Assembly (NCBI GenBank): GCA_014529385.2
Contig: CM043949.1
Span: 148,469,850-148,533,849, forward strand
Source: Adiantum capillus-veneris
Lineage: Eukaryota > Streptophyta > Polypodiopsida > Polypodiales > Pteridaceae
Direction of reading: 5' to 3'
Length of the DNA: 64,000 nt
Numbering within the stretch: position 1 is the first letter of the stretch; each line of letters opens with the position of its first letter. The position numbers were made by a program, and so were the translations under genes. Below the pieces are notes generated by a model. That model was given only the letters and a program-made list of their open reading frames with translations. It was not told where the DNA came from and ran no database searches. Of this stretch, positions 10,546 through 21,066 are shown in pieces.

Positions 10546-12273
10546 ATGATAGTTAACCCTACTCAAGTCCCAAGTGTTTCCAAGAGTCCTATAAAGCCTG
10601 TGATTGTGGCTCCAAAGAGTGACAAATCCATCCTAGATGATATTGTCAAAGGAATGCAAGAGCTCAAGTTAAAGCTTACAAGGCTAGAAGAAAAGGGGCA
10701 ACCATCAGGACAATCTACAGGGCAAAGGCCTCAAAACAGAGAAGGCTTTGTAAATAGATGCATATGGTGCGATAGTACTGACCATGGAAGGAGGTATTGT
10801 GAAAGTTTTAAAGACACTTTGACAAAGGAGCTTGTTTTCTTTAAAGATGGAAAAATTCACTTAAGTGAAACAGGTAAGCTCTTGGGAACAAACTTTGGCA
10901 AAGGCGAGATGAAGAAACTAGTTGAGGACATGGCTGCTAGCCATGCCATCTCAATGGTTGAGGCAGCCGCCTATGGGTTGAAGGTGGATCCTATTAGAAG
11001 AAAAGGATCAATTAAGTTTGGAGAAGAGGAATCTAATGGCATTGGAGAGATATGGCCATGCGCTATAGAGTCTGCTATGAAGAGTAAAATGACTACAGAG
11101 TTTTTACATGAAGCTGGAGATTGCATTCGGCTTGAAACAGGTTGGAATGACCCTGTGGGCTCTTTGTCAGTGCATGAATATATTGCCAAATGTCAAGCAA
11201 ATGAGGCCATTGTTGAAGAGAAACGTAGGCACGAGAATGGGGATGAAGGGCCTTCAAAGCGGGCAACAAGGAGTGGAGGTAGAAATGACACAGTGCCTCC
11301 TAGATCACCTTCCCCGCAACAGATGCCTGTCCCCGAAGTGCCTATGCAAGAGGCCTCTAAAGACAAGAAGAAGGATGCAACAAAATCCAAAGCAAAGGGT
11401 CCGGCCTACAAACTCCAATCCGATATAGAGGCAGCAACGGATCTCAAAAAGGTTTTGGAAGAGAGGATTCTAAACAGTAAGGTGGAATTTACCTTTGGTG
11501 AGGTCCTTGGTATAGGAAAGCGGGAATTCCACGAAGAAATAATTGATATCATAAAGAGGAAGCGGCAGTCTCTTACTGAATCTATCCATGTACAGGGTGA
11601 AGAAGAGACTTTAAATGCACAGGGTGTACAGGTCTATGGCAAACAAGGTGATGAAACTATTGTTGGATGCTACAAGTCTAGGGGAGGAGTAAAACACGTT
11701 CGCTTCTTGGATGATGAAGATGAAGTGGAGACCACTCACAAGAGCTACTACTTGAATAGTCACTGGGCAAGAGAAACTACTGAGACGCTGGTAAAACTGG
11801 GAGACTTAGAAGATCCATACATTGCGTTGATAGATCATGGGTCGGAAATTAACCTCATGTCAAAGAGCCTTTATCAGAAAGGAAAATGGCCAATTGATAT
11901 AAATCATGGATGGATGATTCGTGCAGCGAACAACTCATCAGGGGAGCTGTATGGAGCTTGTCCAAATGTAAAGGTGACTATTGGGGATGTGAAAGATGAC
12001 CAAAATTTCTTTGTACAGGAGATTTCTACATATCCTCTTATCCTTGGTCAGACATACATCACTGCTACTCGCATGGAAACCAAGGTGATGGATGATGGGT
12101 CAGCTTATGCAAGAATAAGGAGCAGGGACGGAAAGCGTGAAGTACAATTCCTTACTGTTTGTGTGGACCATGAAAGGAACAGTGAAAGTCTTAGAGAGCA
12201 ACCCTTGCCAAAGACGAACAAAGAATTCAAGGACTACAAAGATATGAGGGGTTTTGGCCATGTACCATTGTAG
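10546..12273 (+). CDS. CCHC knuckle plus aspartic protease segment of gypsy A
   Basis: A 575-codon open stretch; its true start lies upstream behind a frame break. A CCHC knuckle, CIWCDSTDHGRRYC, is at about residues 72-85, and FGKGEMKKL follows soon after. A charged linker rich in Lys, Glu and Pro spans residues 230-290. The retropepsin-like domain is at about residues 423-530, with ALIDHGSEINLMS as active-site loop (DHG instead of DSG or DTG) and LILGQTYI as the flap-side hydrophobic-Gly motif. It would release the mature Gag and Pol proteins. DDGSAYARIRSRDGKREVQF and DHERN after the protease resemble, from memory, a Ty3/gypsy group common in basidiomycetes. It stops at 12273, and a poorly coding gap to 12443 follows. 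Confidence 0.75.
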   Translation: MIVNPTQVPSVSKSPIKPVIVAPKSDKSILDDIVKGMQELKLKLTRLEEKGQPSGQSTGQRPQNREGFVNRCIWCDSTDHGRRYCESFKDTLTKELVFFKDGKIHLSETGKLLGTNFGKGEMKKLVEDMAASHAISMVEAAAYGLKVDPIRRKGSIKFGEEESNGIGEIWPCAIESAMKSKMTTEFLHEAGDCIRLETGWNDPVGSLSVHEYIAKCQANEAIVEEKRRHENGDEGPSKRATRSGGRNDTVPPRSPSPQQMPVPEVPMQEASKDKKKDATKSKAKGPAYKLQSDIEAATDLKKVLEERILNSKVEFTFGEVLGIGKREFHEEIIDIIKRKRQSLTESIHVQGEEETLNAQGVQVYGKQGDETIVGCYKSRGGVKHVRFLDDEDEVETTHKSYYLNSHWARETTETLVKLGDLEDPYIALIDHGSEINLMSKSLYQKGKWPIDINHGWMIRAANNSSGELYGACPNVKVTIGDVKDDQNFFVQEISTYPLILGQTYITATRMETKVMDDGSAYARIRSRDGKREVQFLTVCVDHERNSESLREQPLPKTNKEFKDYKDMRGFGHVPL

Positions 12274-12753
12274 AGCGGGATTGCAGTGGTACAAGAAGAG
12301 AAAGGTTCTCACATGATGTATATGCAAAGGATACATTTTCTACAGGTTTTGTAGGATTATCAGACTATGGATCTATTTCTTTTACAGAGTGTGAGGACTT
12401 AAAGCGGGGTGAACGACAACATGTAAACAGTGTACAAAGACGTTTGAAGATGAATGGTTTGCTAGAAGATGAAGAATGCATTTCAGGTGTGTTTGATGAG
12501 TGTTCTTTTGTGGATACTATGCAAGATTTGGAGTCTTTAATGGATTGCAATTTGCATATGGGAAGTGAGGTTGTGAAAGTATGCTCAATAGAAATGTATA
12601 AGACCATTGAGGATCTCAAAAATACTCAAAGTACTGATGTACGAGTGGAGACTAAGTATAAATCCGTGGCAAAGAAAGTGAAATCAGTGGCATTACCTCT
12701 ACCAAAAGACTACACAAATAAGATGGAACAAACTGCTTTGCAACCTAGCCTTC
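12274..12753 (+). pseudogene. Protease-RT linker of gypsy A, frame broken
   Basis: Two frames overlap here. The stretch 12444-12842 reads MKMNGLLEDEECISGVFDEC and continues to YTNKMEQTALQPSLRDPSKDW. The RT frame opens at 12754 in another phase, so one base was gained or lost around 12760-12840. The content is a linker with no recognised motif. Confidence 0.5.
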
Positions 12754-13676
12754 GTGACCCAAGCAAAGATTGGACACAAGTTCACAAAGGACTCTTTGAA
12801 AGAGTTAAAGGTTGGTTGCGAGGACAGTTTGACAAAAGCTGAAAAGATATGCTTTGAAGACAAGCTTGCCAAACACGGAAAAGCTTTTGCATTTGAGCCT
12901 TATGAGATAGGGTGTGTTGATCCATCCATTGTTGCTCCTATGGTGATCTTCATTATCCCTCATGTACCTTGGAACTTGAGACCTATTCCTGTTCCAAAAG
13001 CTCATTTGCCAAAACTCATTGAGTTGCTTAATGAAAAGATCAAGTTGGGTATCTTGGAGCCTTCTTGTGCTCCGTATTCAAACAGGTGGTTCACAGTTCC
13101 AAAGAAAAATGGCTCTTTACTCTTTATTCAGTATATGCAACCTGTAAATAAGGTGACAATCAGAAATATGGGTATAGGGCCAATTGTCAATGAGTTTGTA
13201 GAGGGATTTGCAGGAAGGGCAATATATTCTATGGGAGATTTGTACTCAGGGTATGATCAGTTCCAACTAGCAATGGAAAGCAGGGACCTGACTACCATGA
13301 GGACACCCTTGGGTTTAGTAAGGATGTGCACCTTACCTCAGGGGGCAACGAATTCAGTTGCACACATGATGAATGGTATGAACAAAGTCCTACGTGACTT
13401 CATACCGCAAACTACAATGCCTTTCCTTGATGATGTGCCAATCAAAGGATGTGATGTAAGTGATAAAGATGTGGCTCTAGACTCAAGGGGGTGCCGAAAC
13501 TATGTGGCAACCCATATCAATGATTGTGATAATATCTTGTCAAGATTGGAAGAGGTGAACCTTACCTTGTCTGGCCAAAAGTCAGTGTTTGGTGTGAATG
13601 AAGTTCTTATTGTGGGACATATGTGCGGACCATATGGTAGAAGGCCTTGTCCTACAAAGATTGATGTAATCCAGAG
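12754..13676 (+). pseudogene. pol: Reverse transcriptase of gypsy A, 5' part
   Basis: Blocks in order are: RPIPVPKAHLPKLIELLNEK; GILEPSCAPYSNRWFTVPKK; the palm start MGDLYSGYDQFQL (first catalytic Asp); TPLGLVRMCTLPQGATNS; and MPFLDDVPIKG, with FLDD in place of the usual YxDD. Then GQKSVFG and VGHMCGPYGRRP follow. The frame runs to 13676, where TSD CAGAG and the LTR of the nested element begin; after the nested element it resumes at 22591 with the connection domain. The enzyme would copy the RNA to DNA in the particle. Domain identity is firm. Confidence 0.85.
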
Positions 13677-13927
13677 TGTGCGCTCCTTGCCGCACTGTCG
13701 AAGCAAGGGACTTGCCAATACACCGTGTGCGAGCCACAAACGGCTCCAAGCACACAACAAGCCTAAACTAGCAAGCTCAAGAGAGCAAAGGGTGTGTCAC
13801 TCACCGCTCTACGCTCGCCTTCGTGGTGGATTCCTCGCCGCGATGAAGAAGAAGCTGCAGTCGTGCCGCGCTCAACCGCTTCGCCGCCGTCGTGCCTTCG
13901 TAATGCTCGATCGCACACACACTCTCC

Positions 13928-13974
<47 letters not shown>

Positions 13975-14261
13975 GGAGGTGAAGAAGAAGAAGATGGAGA
14001 TGGAGATGGAGCAAGAGCACTCTTCTATTGCACAAATGAGAGAATGAGTAAAAATTAGGTTTAGTTGGCTTTTATAGGAGCTCACCCCATTCACACTTGG
14101 GCGCCCATGCTTAGCCAACTAATCCCTTGAATGTCCAAGTTAAAGTGCGCCTCTCATCGGCGATCACTCTTACCCTTTTCCTATTGGTCCGACAAGCCCG
14201 GTACCTGACTCTACCAAATACATAATACGGTTACGGTGTCCGTGTGCCGTGAGGGTTAACA
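13677..14261 (-). repeat. 3' LTR of the TR-GAG element
   Basis: A near-identical partner of 22007-22585. It contains (CT)n(CA)n at 13920-13972. On the minus strand a TATA box TATAAAAG lies at 14076-14069; the homologous one in the upstream LTR is at 22400-22393 and would drive transcription. Confidence 0.9.
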
Positions 14262-14274
14262 TGCCCCCCTTCCT
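14262..14274 (-). promoter_or_regulatory. Polypurine tract of the TR-GAG element
   Basis: On the minus strand AGGAAGGGGGGCA directly abuts the LTR, as required for plus-strand DNA priming. Confidence 0.8.
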
Positions 14275-15886
14275 GATGTAGATTCCGTCCTCGGAAGCTA
14301 TTGAGTTGAATCTGGTTCGTCGAGGGGGAAGAGCATTTGAGATGAATGTCCTTAGCCTTCTTTAGTCACTGCAAAATCAAACAACATTGGCACAGTAATG
14401 GTATTCTCTTAAAAAGCATATGCAGTTTTAGGTAGACAAATTGATTGGTAAAAGAATTTTAAACAATTTGTGAGCAATGAACATTAAATTGCAATGTAAT
14501 CAAATGCATAAACAGATGTAAAGGTAAAAAATTAAACAAGTCTGGGGTCGCTAATTTGACGGTCGAAAGGCACTAGAGATTGAATATTAATACCATGGGT
14601 AAGCTTCTTAATTTTCTGTGGTCAATTAAGTTGTTTAATCGTGAGAGCCAAGTATTGATGTTCGAGGGCTGACTAGAGGCTATATCTAGAAAACCTTGTA
14701 GTTAAGCTACCATAAAAGGAATTTCTCATGAAATCATCGCCTGACTGATTACTTTTTCTTTGACCCCCCAAAGTCTTTTCACATTGATTCAATTATGATG
14801 TGTGTGCTTATTGTGTATGCCTTGGGTTTTTTGCTTTTCAAGGAAAAGCGCCCACACTGGGAACCTCTAGGGCTCTAGTACCATAGGCTATACATGTGAG
14901 TGAAGTACCAATTCAAGCTGAGATTTCTCTTCCAGCGTAAGATTTTACATTGTGGCACTTTGATTTTTTGTTCGTTCATTTTCAGCATTTAAATTTTGTA
15001 ACTTTGGGGGGTCATATAACACTGTTACCCTCCCCAGGCTCATCACATTAGTAAACTCCCTTTATAATACTTAAGCTAAAGGTCAATAGGGTCAAGCCCA
15101 CTAGAAAGCCCTAGTACATTTCATACAATGCTGCCTAAATCGGATTAAGAACCTAAGTTATTAGGAAGGCATTCCCCATGGTATTAAGAGAAGATTTCTA
15201 ATACCTAGCTTGGTCAAACTAGCTTAGTCGGACTGCTTGATTTTTTAAACCTAGACAAGTGATTATGACAAATCATTACATTGAATTAAATGTTTGATAC
15301 TAAGCAAATGCATTGAATATTAGGCTACCAATCACAATCAAAGCAGACAAACATGGATGCAAAAAGATAAGGGCAATGCTAATGGACATAAAACACCTGT
15401 TTGTGTCGATGGTCGCGCTTGATCTGAAGTGTGAACGAGAGAAAGATTCCATAAAGGTCCAAATCCTATCAATAGCAACACGCTCCTGTACACACTAGGA
15501 AACACAAACAATACCTCTAGGAGGCACATCAGTGGGAAAAGAGAACTTCGCTAATCTCTCAACTCTAAAACAGAAACATTCCTATCGTACTAATCTTACC
15601 TACCCTCCATCACTCAAGTGATGAGGATCAAAGGTGTTTTATGGCATAGGTTTCTGTTTCACTGTACCAGATGTGATATGTGTAGGTCTGAGTCAATGTT
15701 TTGACTTTTAATGTGCATACTCGTTTGCTAATTGCTCTTGCTCTTTATTTTTTTTTGTTTTTTGTGAGTATAAAGCTTTATATGTACATTCCCTAAGATC
15801 GGAGATTAAGAGGTCAGGGAGAAAGGTTGAGAGGGAAGCAAGTGAATGATGACTGTCAGCAAACACTCCCCCCTTCCTTGGGTAGA
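14275..15886 (-). other. Non-coding 3' interior of the TR-GAG element
   Basis: About 1.6 kb with no open frame above about 70 codons and no RT, RNase H or integrase motif on either strand. This is where pol would be expected in an autonomous relative. Confidence 0.7.
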
Positions 15887-18694
15887 TCATACCGTTTGAA
15901 ATGAGCTTGTCACCCTTTGAAACCAATTGTTCCAGTTGGTAATAGGTGAGGATTTTTGCCAGTAGTTTTCTATTACCCTAGGTGCCTCATCAAGTTGCAA
16001 GGGTGGTAAGGTACTCTCCCAGGATCGAACTTGAAGTGGTTCATTAGGTGATTCTTGAACACTGGGAGGTGTGGATTCTTTTGTAGCTTCATGGAGGTCC
16101 ACTACTATAGATGGAGGCTGTGTAGAGGCTTTTACCTCTATGGATGTATTACATGAGGAGCTAGAATCTTCATGGGACTCCCCCCTTCCTGAGCTAGGTG
16201 GAACAAATCGTTCTTTCTTTGGTACCCAAACTAGCTCGGGAGCGGGTGTGTAGCATTTTGTGATTTTTTCCTTTCCACAATCATTGATTCGTTTTGGAGC
16301 TACGGGGTGGGGCTCACTTGGGTCAGGTGATAGGTAAGAGCACAATCTACGTTTGGGCACCCAGATTTGATCATTTCCTTGATAGTAGCCTTGGGCTTCC
16401 AATAGTCGTTTAGGGATCCATCGCAACATTTTCTTACTTTTCTTGGAGCGAGTGGTACGTTTCTTACAAGGCTTCTGTTTTTTAGCACTAGCTATGGTCA
16501 ATAAAGAAGCTTTAGGGACCCACTTGTATGTTTTCTTCGTTACATTAGGATGAGTCTTGTCGGAAGCGATATGCATTGCTTGTAGCATATTTAAGGGTAC
16601 AGGCATTTCATCCCCCTCAGGTGTTACCCTGGTCGTTCCCCTATTTCCCCAAGTGTCTATGGTTGATGCTAGGTGGACCCAATCCACATTGTCCGACTCA
16701 GTCATCCCAAGTAGGATGTCCATATAAGGAGAATCTTGGCCAATGTCTGTATCCTTCTTACAAGTGTAACAATGTTGTAGTGGGGCCGAGTGAACTGTGG
16801 TGTCAGAGCGATGATCAATGATGGTTTTACTCCTTAAGGGGTGTACCTTACCAGTCACCAAATCCACTCTAAGGACAGAGTCTTGGAATTGCAAATAGAC
16901 ATGATTTTTAGACCAATCGTGAACCATTTGTGCTTCCCTCATGAATGGTCGTCCTAAAATCATCTCATATGACATAAGGTGTTTAGAGAAATCCATTACA
17001 ATGAACGTATGTCGTACCTTGTGTCCTAGAACTTTGATCTTAAGATCCTTGAGCATCCCCATAGGTTTGGCTATGGTACCATTTGCCATCTTTACCACAA
17101 TGTTAGTAACACTGAGGCGGGGTTTTCCCATGGATTCCCAACAATCTATTGTAATGATGCTAACTCCCGCACCACCATCAAGAATTCCCTTTATAGTTAA
17201 TCCCTTGGTAGTGATGGGTAGGGTCGCATTAGACTCGTCGCCTTCAAAATACTGCCCTAATTCGTTAATGGGTACCTCGATCACAGACTCGTGTCCATCT
17301 AAGTCAAGTGATTGCACATGATTTTCCTCATCAATCATAATCGAGTCAGGCCTATTTGGTTGCGCAAAATGCGGTAATCCCGTTCGTAGCTCTCCGTTAA
17401 GGAATGCTCGAAGTGCAAGGAATAACTCAGGATCTCCATACAGCTTTGCTATGATCGTGGTTCGGACCTCAGAAGACATGAAGTCCACTAGTTTGGCAAC
17501 ATTCATTGGCGTTTTGCAGGGTGTAGGTCCTTGACTAGGAACTGGTGAGGATGGAATCTCATATTCCTCAATGAGATCATGTATTCCTTCGTTAAACATC
17601 CTTTCCAACAAGAAAGGTGTATGCTCACTTTCTGATGTCCCGTCCTCACTCCCTTCTTGGATGATACTAGATATGGCTAACGGTCTATGGTTCATGTGGG
17701 GTGGATGAACTTGCGTGGGAAACACTGTGTCATGAATTTTGACCTGCATGGGTTCTGGTTCTAGTTTCCTTTGAGTCTCCTCCACTAAACCTCTTAGATG
17801 TTTCACCTGCTCAATCTCGTCTACTGGGTTTGGGTACGTCCCAATCTTCTTTTTACGATTCTTCCCTTTTTGCCCCTGCGGTTTATCTTGGGGGTCTTGG
17901 ATTGGATTTGGAAACACTTGTGGTGTTTTCAGAGGCTTTTTATGATTTTCTCTTATTCGGTTTTCATTTGGTTCCATGTTACGGTTTTCTTTGTCGGTCT
18001 TTCTCTTTGTGGTATTGGTTCTAGTCTCCATTGTCTCGACTAAATCTGAATCATCCTTGAGGTCATTCATATATACGGGGTCATCTCCTGTTCCTATGTT
18101 TGTTTTGGAACTTGGCTTTGAATTTTCCGTATTCTGCGACTTCTTCCTTCGTGTCTTCTTTTTCTTTGCTTGGATAACTGACGCGGTATCTCTCTCTTCG
18201 AGGATATGGCCTGGCCCTTGGAGCATGGACCGTGTAATCGCATAAGCGTGTGCGACGGGTGGTATTGGCGATGTCATACTAGCAATTTCGACCAAATTCA
18301 GGGGTGTGATTTTAGGCGCATTTGGGTTATAGGGGCATTGGGCAATCAAGTGATCTATGCCACAACGATTACATGTGAGTATTGGCATTGTAGACGTGCT
18401 CCCTTGATTCATTTGCATCTGTGCAGCATTCTTTTGCAGCCTAATAGGGCACTCCACTGCTCGATGTGGTCCACCACACTCGTAGCATTGAAGAGGTGGC
18501 CTCCTAGCCTGGGTATTGATATTTTGACCTCTGGATGCGAGAGCAGCAGCTTGATAAACCGGCTTGACTTGCCCCCAACAATCTTCCATGTAGTATATAG
18601 GACACTCTTCCAATGTATCAAGTCCGTAGGCAATACTAGTGTCAATTTCCTCCTCACAACCATCTGCATAAGCATTAGATGGCTCGCAACCCAC
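15887..18694 (-). CDS. CCHC knuckles and retropepsin-like protein of the TR-GAG element
   Basis: An open stretch of 935 codons in the same frame as gag and directly after its TAA, so it is probably the downstream part of a gag-protease polyprotein. It has no ATG at its head: the first codon is GTG. Two CX2CX3HX4C knuckles (CYECGGPHRAVEC and CNRCGIDHLIAQC) are near residues 70 and 107, followed by a Lys/Arg-rich linker. The retropepsin-like domain is at about residues 495-610, with IKGILDGGAGVSI as active-site loop (DGG instead of DSG/DTG) and MILGRPFM. After it come repeats of the form WVPKASL, WIPKRLL, WVPKRRL and WVPKKERF (about residues 735-870). No RT motif follows; it ends at 15887. Confidence 0.7.
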   Translation of the reverse strand: MGCEPSNAYADGCEEEIDTSIAYGLDTLEECPIYYMEDCWGQVKPVYQAAALASRGQNINTQARRPPLQCYECGGPHRAVECPIRLQKNAAQMQMNQGSTSTMPILTCNRCGIDHLIAQCPYNPNAPKITPLNLVEIASMTSPIPPVAHAYAITRSMLQGPGHILEERDTASVIQAKKKKTRRKKSQNTENSKPSSKTNIGTGDDPVYMNDLKDDSDLVETMETRTNTTKRKTDKENRNMEPNENRIRENHKKPLKTPQVFPNPIQDPQDKPQGQKGKNRKKKIGTYPNPVDEIEQVKHLRGLVEETQRKLEPEPMQVKIHDTVFPTQVHPPHMNHRPLAISSIIQEGSEDGTSESEHTPFLLERMFNEGIHDLIEEYEIPSSPVPSQGPTPCKTPMNVAKLVDFMSSEVRTTIIAKLYGDPELFLALRAFLNGELRTGLPHFAQPNRPDSIMIDEENHVQSLDLDGHESVIEVPINELGQYFEGDESNATLPITTKGLTIKGILDGGAGVSIITIDCWESMGKPRLSVTNIVVKMANGTIAKPMGMLKDLKIKVLGHKVRHTFIVMDFSKHLMSYEMILGRPFMREAQMVHDWSKNHVYLQFQDSVLRVDLVTGKVHPLRSKTIIDHRSDTTVHSAPLQHCYTCKKDTDIGQDSPYMDILLGMTESDNVDWVHLASTIDTWGNRGTTRVTPEGDEMPVPLNMLQAMHIASDKTHPNVTKKTYKWVPKASLLTIASAKKQKPCKKRTTRSKKSKKMLRWIPKRLLEAQGYYQGNDQIWVPKRRLCSYLSPDPSEPHPVAPKRINDCGKEKITKCYTPAPELVWVPKKERFVPPSSGRGESHEDSSSSCNTSIEVKASTQPPSIVVDLHEATKESTPPSVQESPNEPLQVRSWESTLPPLQLDEAPRVIENYWQKSSPITNWNNWFQRVTSSFQTV

Positions 18695-20386
18695 TTAGTT
18701 CATAGGGGCGACTCTTGGATGCGGGGGCTGCGGTCCTAGCACAGGAGGTGGTAGCGGTGTAGCTTGTACAACATTTTGAGATCTAGGGACCATGTGTTGC
18801 GGTAGTTGCTGAATAGGTGGAGTAGGCATCAATACAGGAGATCGAGGTGCATCCGTCCAGGCTACAGGTGGTCTGTTTGACATCATACGTTTGATCATTA
18901 AACAATCCTTAGCTTGGTGACCATACCTACCACATGCGTTGCAAGTTCCATTAAATTTTACTCTAAACGTAGGGCACTCACTAGTGCTATGTGGACCTAA
19001 GCAAATGGAACACCATTGTTGCTCCCTTCTTGGATACATGTGACTATTTTGAGGGGGTCGATTATCCTTAAGAGACTCTTGGATTGCCTTGGTGAGGTCT
19101 GTCAAGAATGTCTCAAATACCTTTGGCTCATTGGCAATGGGCTTTGCAGTCATGGGTTCATACTCAATGGCTTGTGAGCTAGTGGATCTCGTGTCAGTAG
19201 ACACCCTCATGCCTGCTATCATCAAGTTGTCCTCTAATTGGATTGCATTGGCAGTGACATCTTCCCAGGTTGTGATACCTCTAATCACTAGTCCATTATA
19301 GATTCCTTCATTCCTCAACCCTCGAATGAATCGATCAAGCAGTTGGTTATTGTTGAAGCGCTCATTTACAGGGCAGCGAGAGTTTAAGTGCTTTAGACGA
19401 CTAATGAAGTCCCTTACTGACTCTCCTTCCTTACGTTTGGCCTTCTGTAGCTGAGATGCTACACCCCAAAGCACACCTTCTCGTATGTACTCCTTTAGAA
19501 ACAACCTTCGAAGGGTAGGGTAGATTGTTTTTTCGTCCACCCTTAGGGTTCTATACCAATCTCCAGCCTTCCCACTTAATGTCAAGCTTAAGGCATTGCA
19601 CTTATGTAGTTCGTTGCGTTCCCCTAAGGAATCACATACTTGTTCAAACACTTCAATGTGTTTCCTAGAATCTTCGTCCCCATTGAATTTTTGCGTGAGT
19701 TTGGCAATTTGTACTGCCTTACTTCTAGGCTCTCTATCAGATGCATGACGCATATTTTCCGCGATAGATCGACCTATGGTTTGAGCAAACGCTGCCATGT
19801 CACCTATGTGAGGAGGCAGGGCCGGTGGAGGTACTCTTGGAATCATATGTGGGAGAGGGACGGGTGCCGGTCTTGGCATATGTGTGGATGACGCAGGATA
19901 TGGAACATAACCGGGCATAGGTCCACTCGGATAAGAGCTAGGGAGCGGCACTCGAGGAGCATGAACAAGTGGTACAATTGGAGGTGTGGGGGCCATGTGT
20001 GCATAAGGGGCTAGAGGCACATACGGTCGAGGCCCCATATTAGGTACTACGACACTAGGTAGTGGCACTGCGCTAATCGTAGATGTCATCGGTACATTCT
20101 CTATCAGGCTTATCCCTGGAGTGAGCACTGTGTTTTCCTTGATAGAGGGTTGAGCCAAGTTAGGGAAGCTAAAGTTTTCCCTCGGAGGCTCAGATTGCAT
20201 AGAGACCCCAGGTGAAATGACGTAAGATGGGTCCATGGGACTCATTAGAGGAGTCTCCATTTGTGATAGAGTAGACTGTTGAGCCTTGCTCGTATCCAGA
20301 AATCTCATGGGGCCAGTTGAGGGTATATTTACCCCTCGGTTTTGCCGTTCTGATTGAATAATGCCATGGATAACATTACAGATCAT
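18695..20386 (-). CDS. gag: Gag polyprotein of the TR-GAG element
   Basis: 563 codons from the ATG at 20386. A Pro-rich N-terminal third (many PLP and VPLP runs, about residues 60-200) precedes a Retrotrans_gag-like capsid domain at about 225-390: IAKLTQKFNGDEDSRKHIEV, LSLTLSGKAGDWY, FLKEYIREG and VRDFISRLKHLNSRCP. Two CCHC knuckles follow, CSICLGPHSTSEC near 455 and CNACGRYGHQAKDC near 482, then a Pro-rich tail. It packages the element RNA. The start overlaps the stop of the upstream ORF as ATGA. The terminal TAA is followed in frame by the CCHC-protease stretch, so readthrough is possible. It is otherwise intact, unlike the other coding regions in the window. Confidence 0.85.
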   Translation of the reverse strand: MICNVIHGIIQSERQNRGVNIPSTGPMRFLDTSKAQQSTLSQMETPLMSPMDPSYVISPGVSMQSEPPRENFSFPNLAQPSIKENTVLTPGISLIENVPMTSTISAVPLPSVVVPNMGPRPYVPLAPYAHMAPTPPIVPLVHAPRVPLPSSYPSGPMPGYVPYPASSTHMPRPAPVPLPHMIPRVPPPALPPHIGDMAAFAQTIGRSIAENMRHASDREPRSKAVQIAKLTQKFNGDEDSRKHIEVFEQVCDSLGERNELHKCNALSLTLSGKAGDWYRTLRVDEKTIYPTLRRLFLKEYIREGVLWGVASQLQKAKRKEGESVRDFISRLKHLNSRCPVNERFNNNQLLDRFIRGLRNEGIYNGLVIRGITTWEDVTANAIQLEDNLMIAGMRVSTDTRSTSSQAIEYEPMTAKPIANEPKVFETFLTDLTKAIQESLKDNRPPQNSHMYPRREQQWCSICLGPHSTSECPTFRVKFNGTCNACGRYGHQAKDCLMIKRMMSNRPPVAWTDAPRSPVLMPTPPIQQLPQHMVPRSQNVVQATPLPPPVLGPQPPHPRVAPMN

Positions 20387-21066
20387 TTTCTGTTGATCTT
20401 CGAGCTCGTGGCACTAGAGGTGGATTGTACAATCTCTATCCATCCTACATGGTAGGCATGGCCAGAGTGTAGATCCGTCAACACCTCAGTGTGGAGGTCG
20501 TATGTCCAATGGTCATTAATGAACAATCCTTCTAGAGTCGACATGTTAACGGTTTCTTGTGAGGTAGAAGCAATGTTGCTCCCCGTGGTTTTACTTGTCA
20601 CCAACGGTACTCTAGAGGGAACTTCTGAAGGAGGCAGCTCAACAGGGCCTTCTTGGTAAGAAGTTGGCAGGATATCCACATGGACACTCTTTGGGGGTGT
20701 GGGGTCTACGTGCGATGTGAAAGGAGAGTCCACTTCCCCACCCCCTTCGTGTGCTTCATTTGCATCAGGTTCGGAGCGAGTAGCTCTACCTAATGTTTCC
20801 ATGAAACGGCTAAACATACTAGTACTAGGCTGTGGAGATTCGGGAGGTGCATGGCCTTCTCTCTCAGTGTTTTGGGTAGGGTATGCTTCCATGATTTCTG
20901 AGTCGGAGGAGGAATCACTAGCGGCTATTTTAGGGTCTTGGGTGGTGCTACCTTGTGTCCCCGCTGAGGGTCTAGAGCTTATCGTGGATTGGTAATGGGT
21001 GTCCATATGAACAGAGGCACCCTCAATATGCTCGTGTTTTAGCACCCGCCCAGAGCGTAAGTGCAT
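20383..21066 (-). CDS. Small upstream ORF of the TR-GAG element (MHLRSGR start)
   Basis: 227 codons from the ATG at 21066. It begins MHLRSGRVLKHEH, a basic start like the M-x-x-R-S-G-R opening seen in many plant gypsy polyproteins. It is then Ser/Thr/Glu/Pro rich, with no recognised domain, zinc knuckle or membrane segment. A more hydrophobic end reads LEGLFINDHWTYDLHTEV and then YHVGWIEIV. Its TGA overlaps the gag ATG as ATGA, one frame off, so gag could be translated by reinitiation or by a frameshift. Function unknown. Confidence 0.6.
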   Translation of the reverse strand: MHLRSGRVLKHEHIEGASVHMDTHYQSTISSRPSAGTQGSTTQDPKIAASDSSSDSEIMEAYPTQNTEREGHAPPESPQPSTSMFSRFMETLGRATRSEPDANEAHEGGGEVDSPFTSHVDPTPPKSVHVDILPTSYQEGPVELPPSEVPSRVPLVTSKTTGSNIASTSQETVNMSTLEGLFINDHWTYDLHTEVLTDLHSGHAYHVGWIEIVQSTSSATSSKINRK

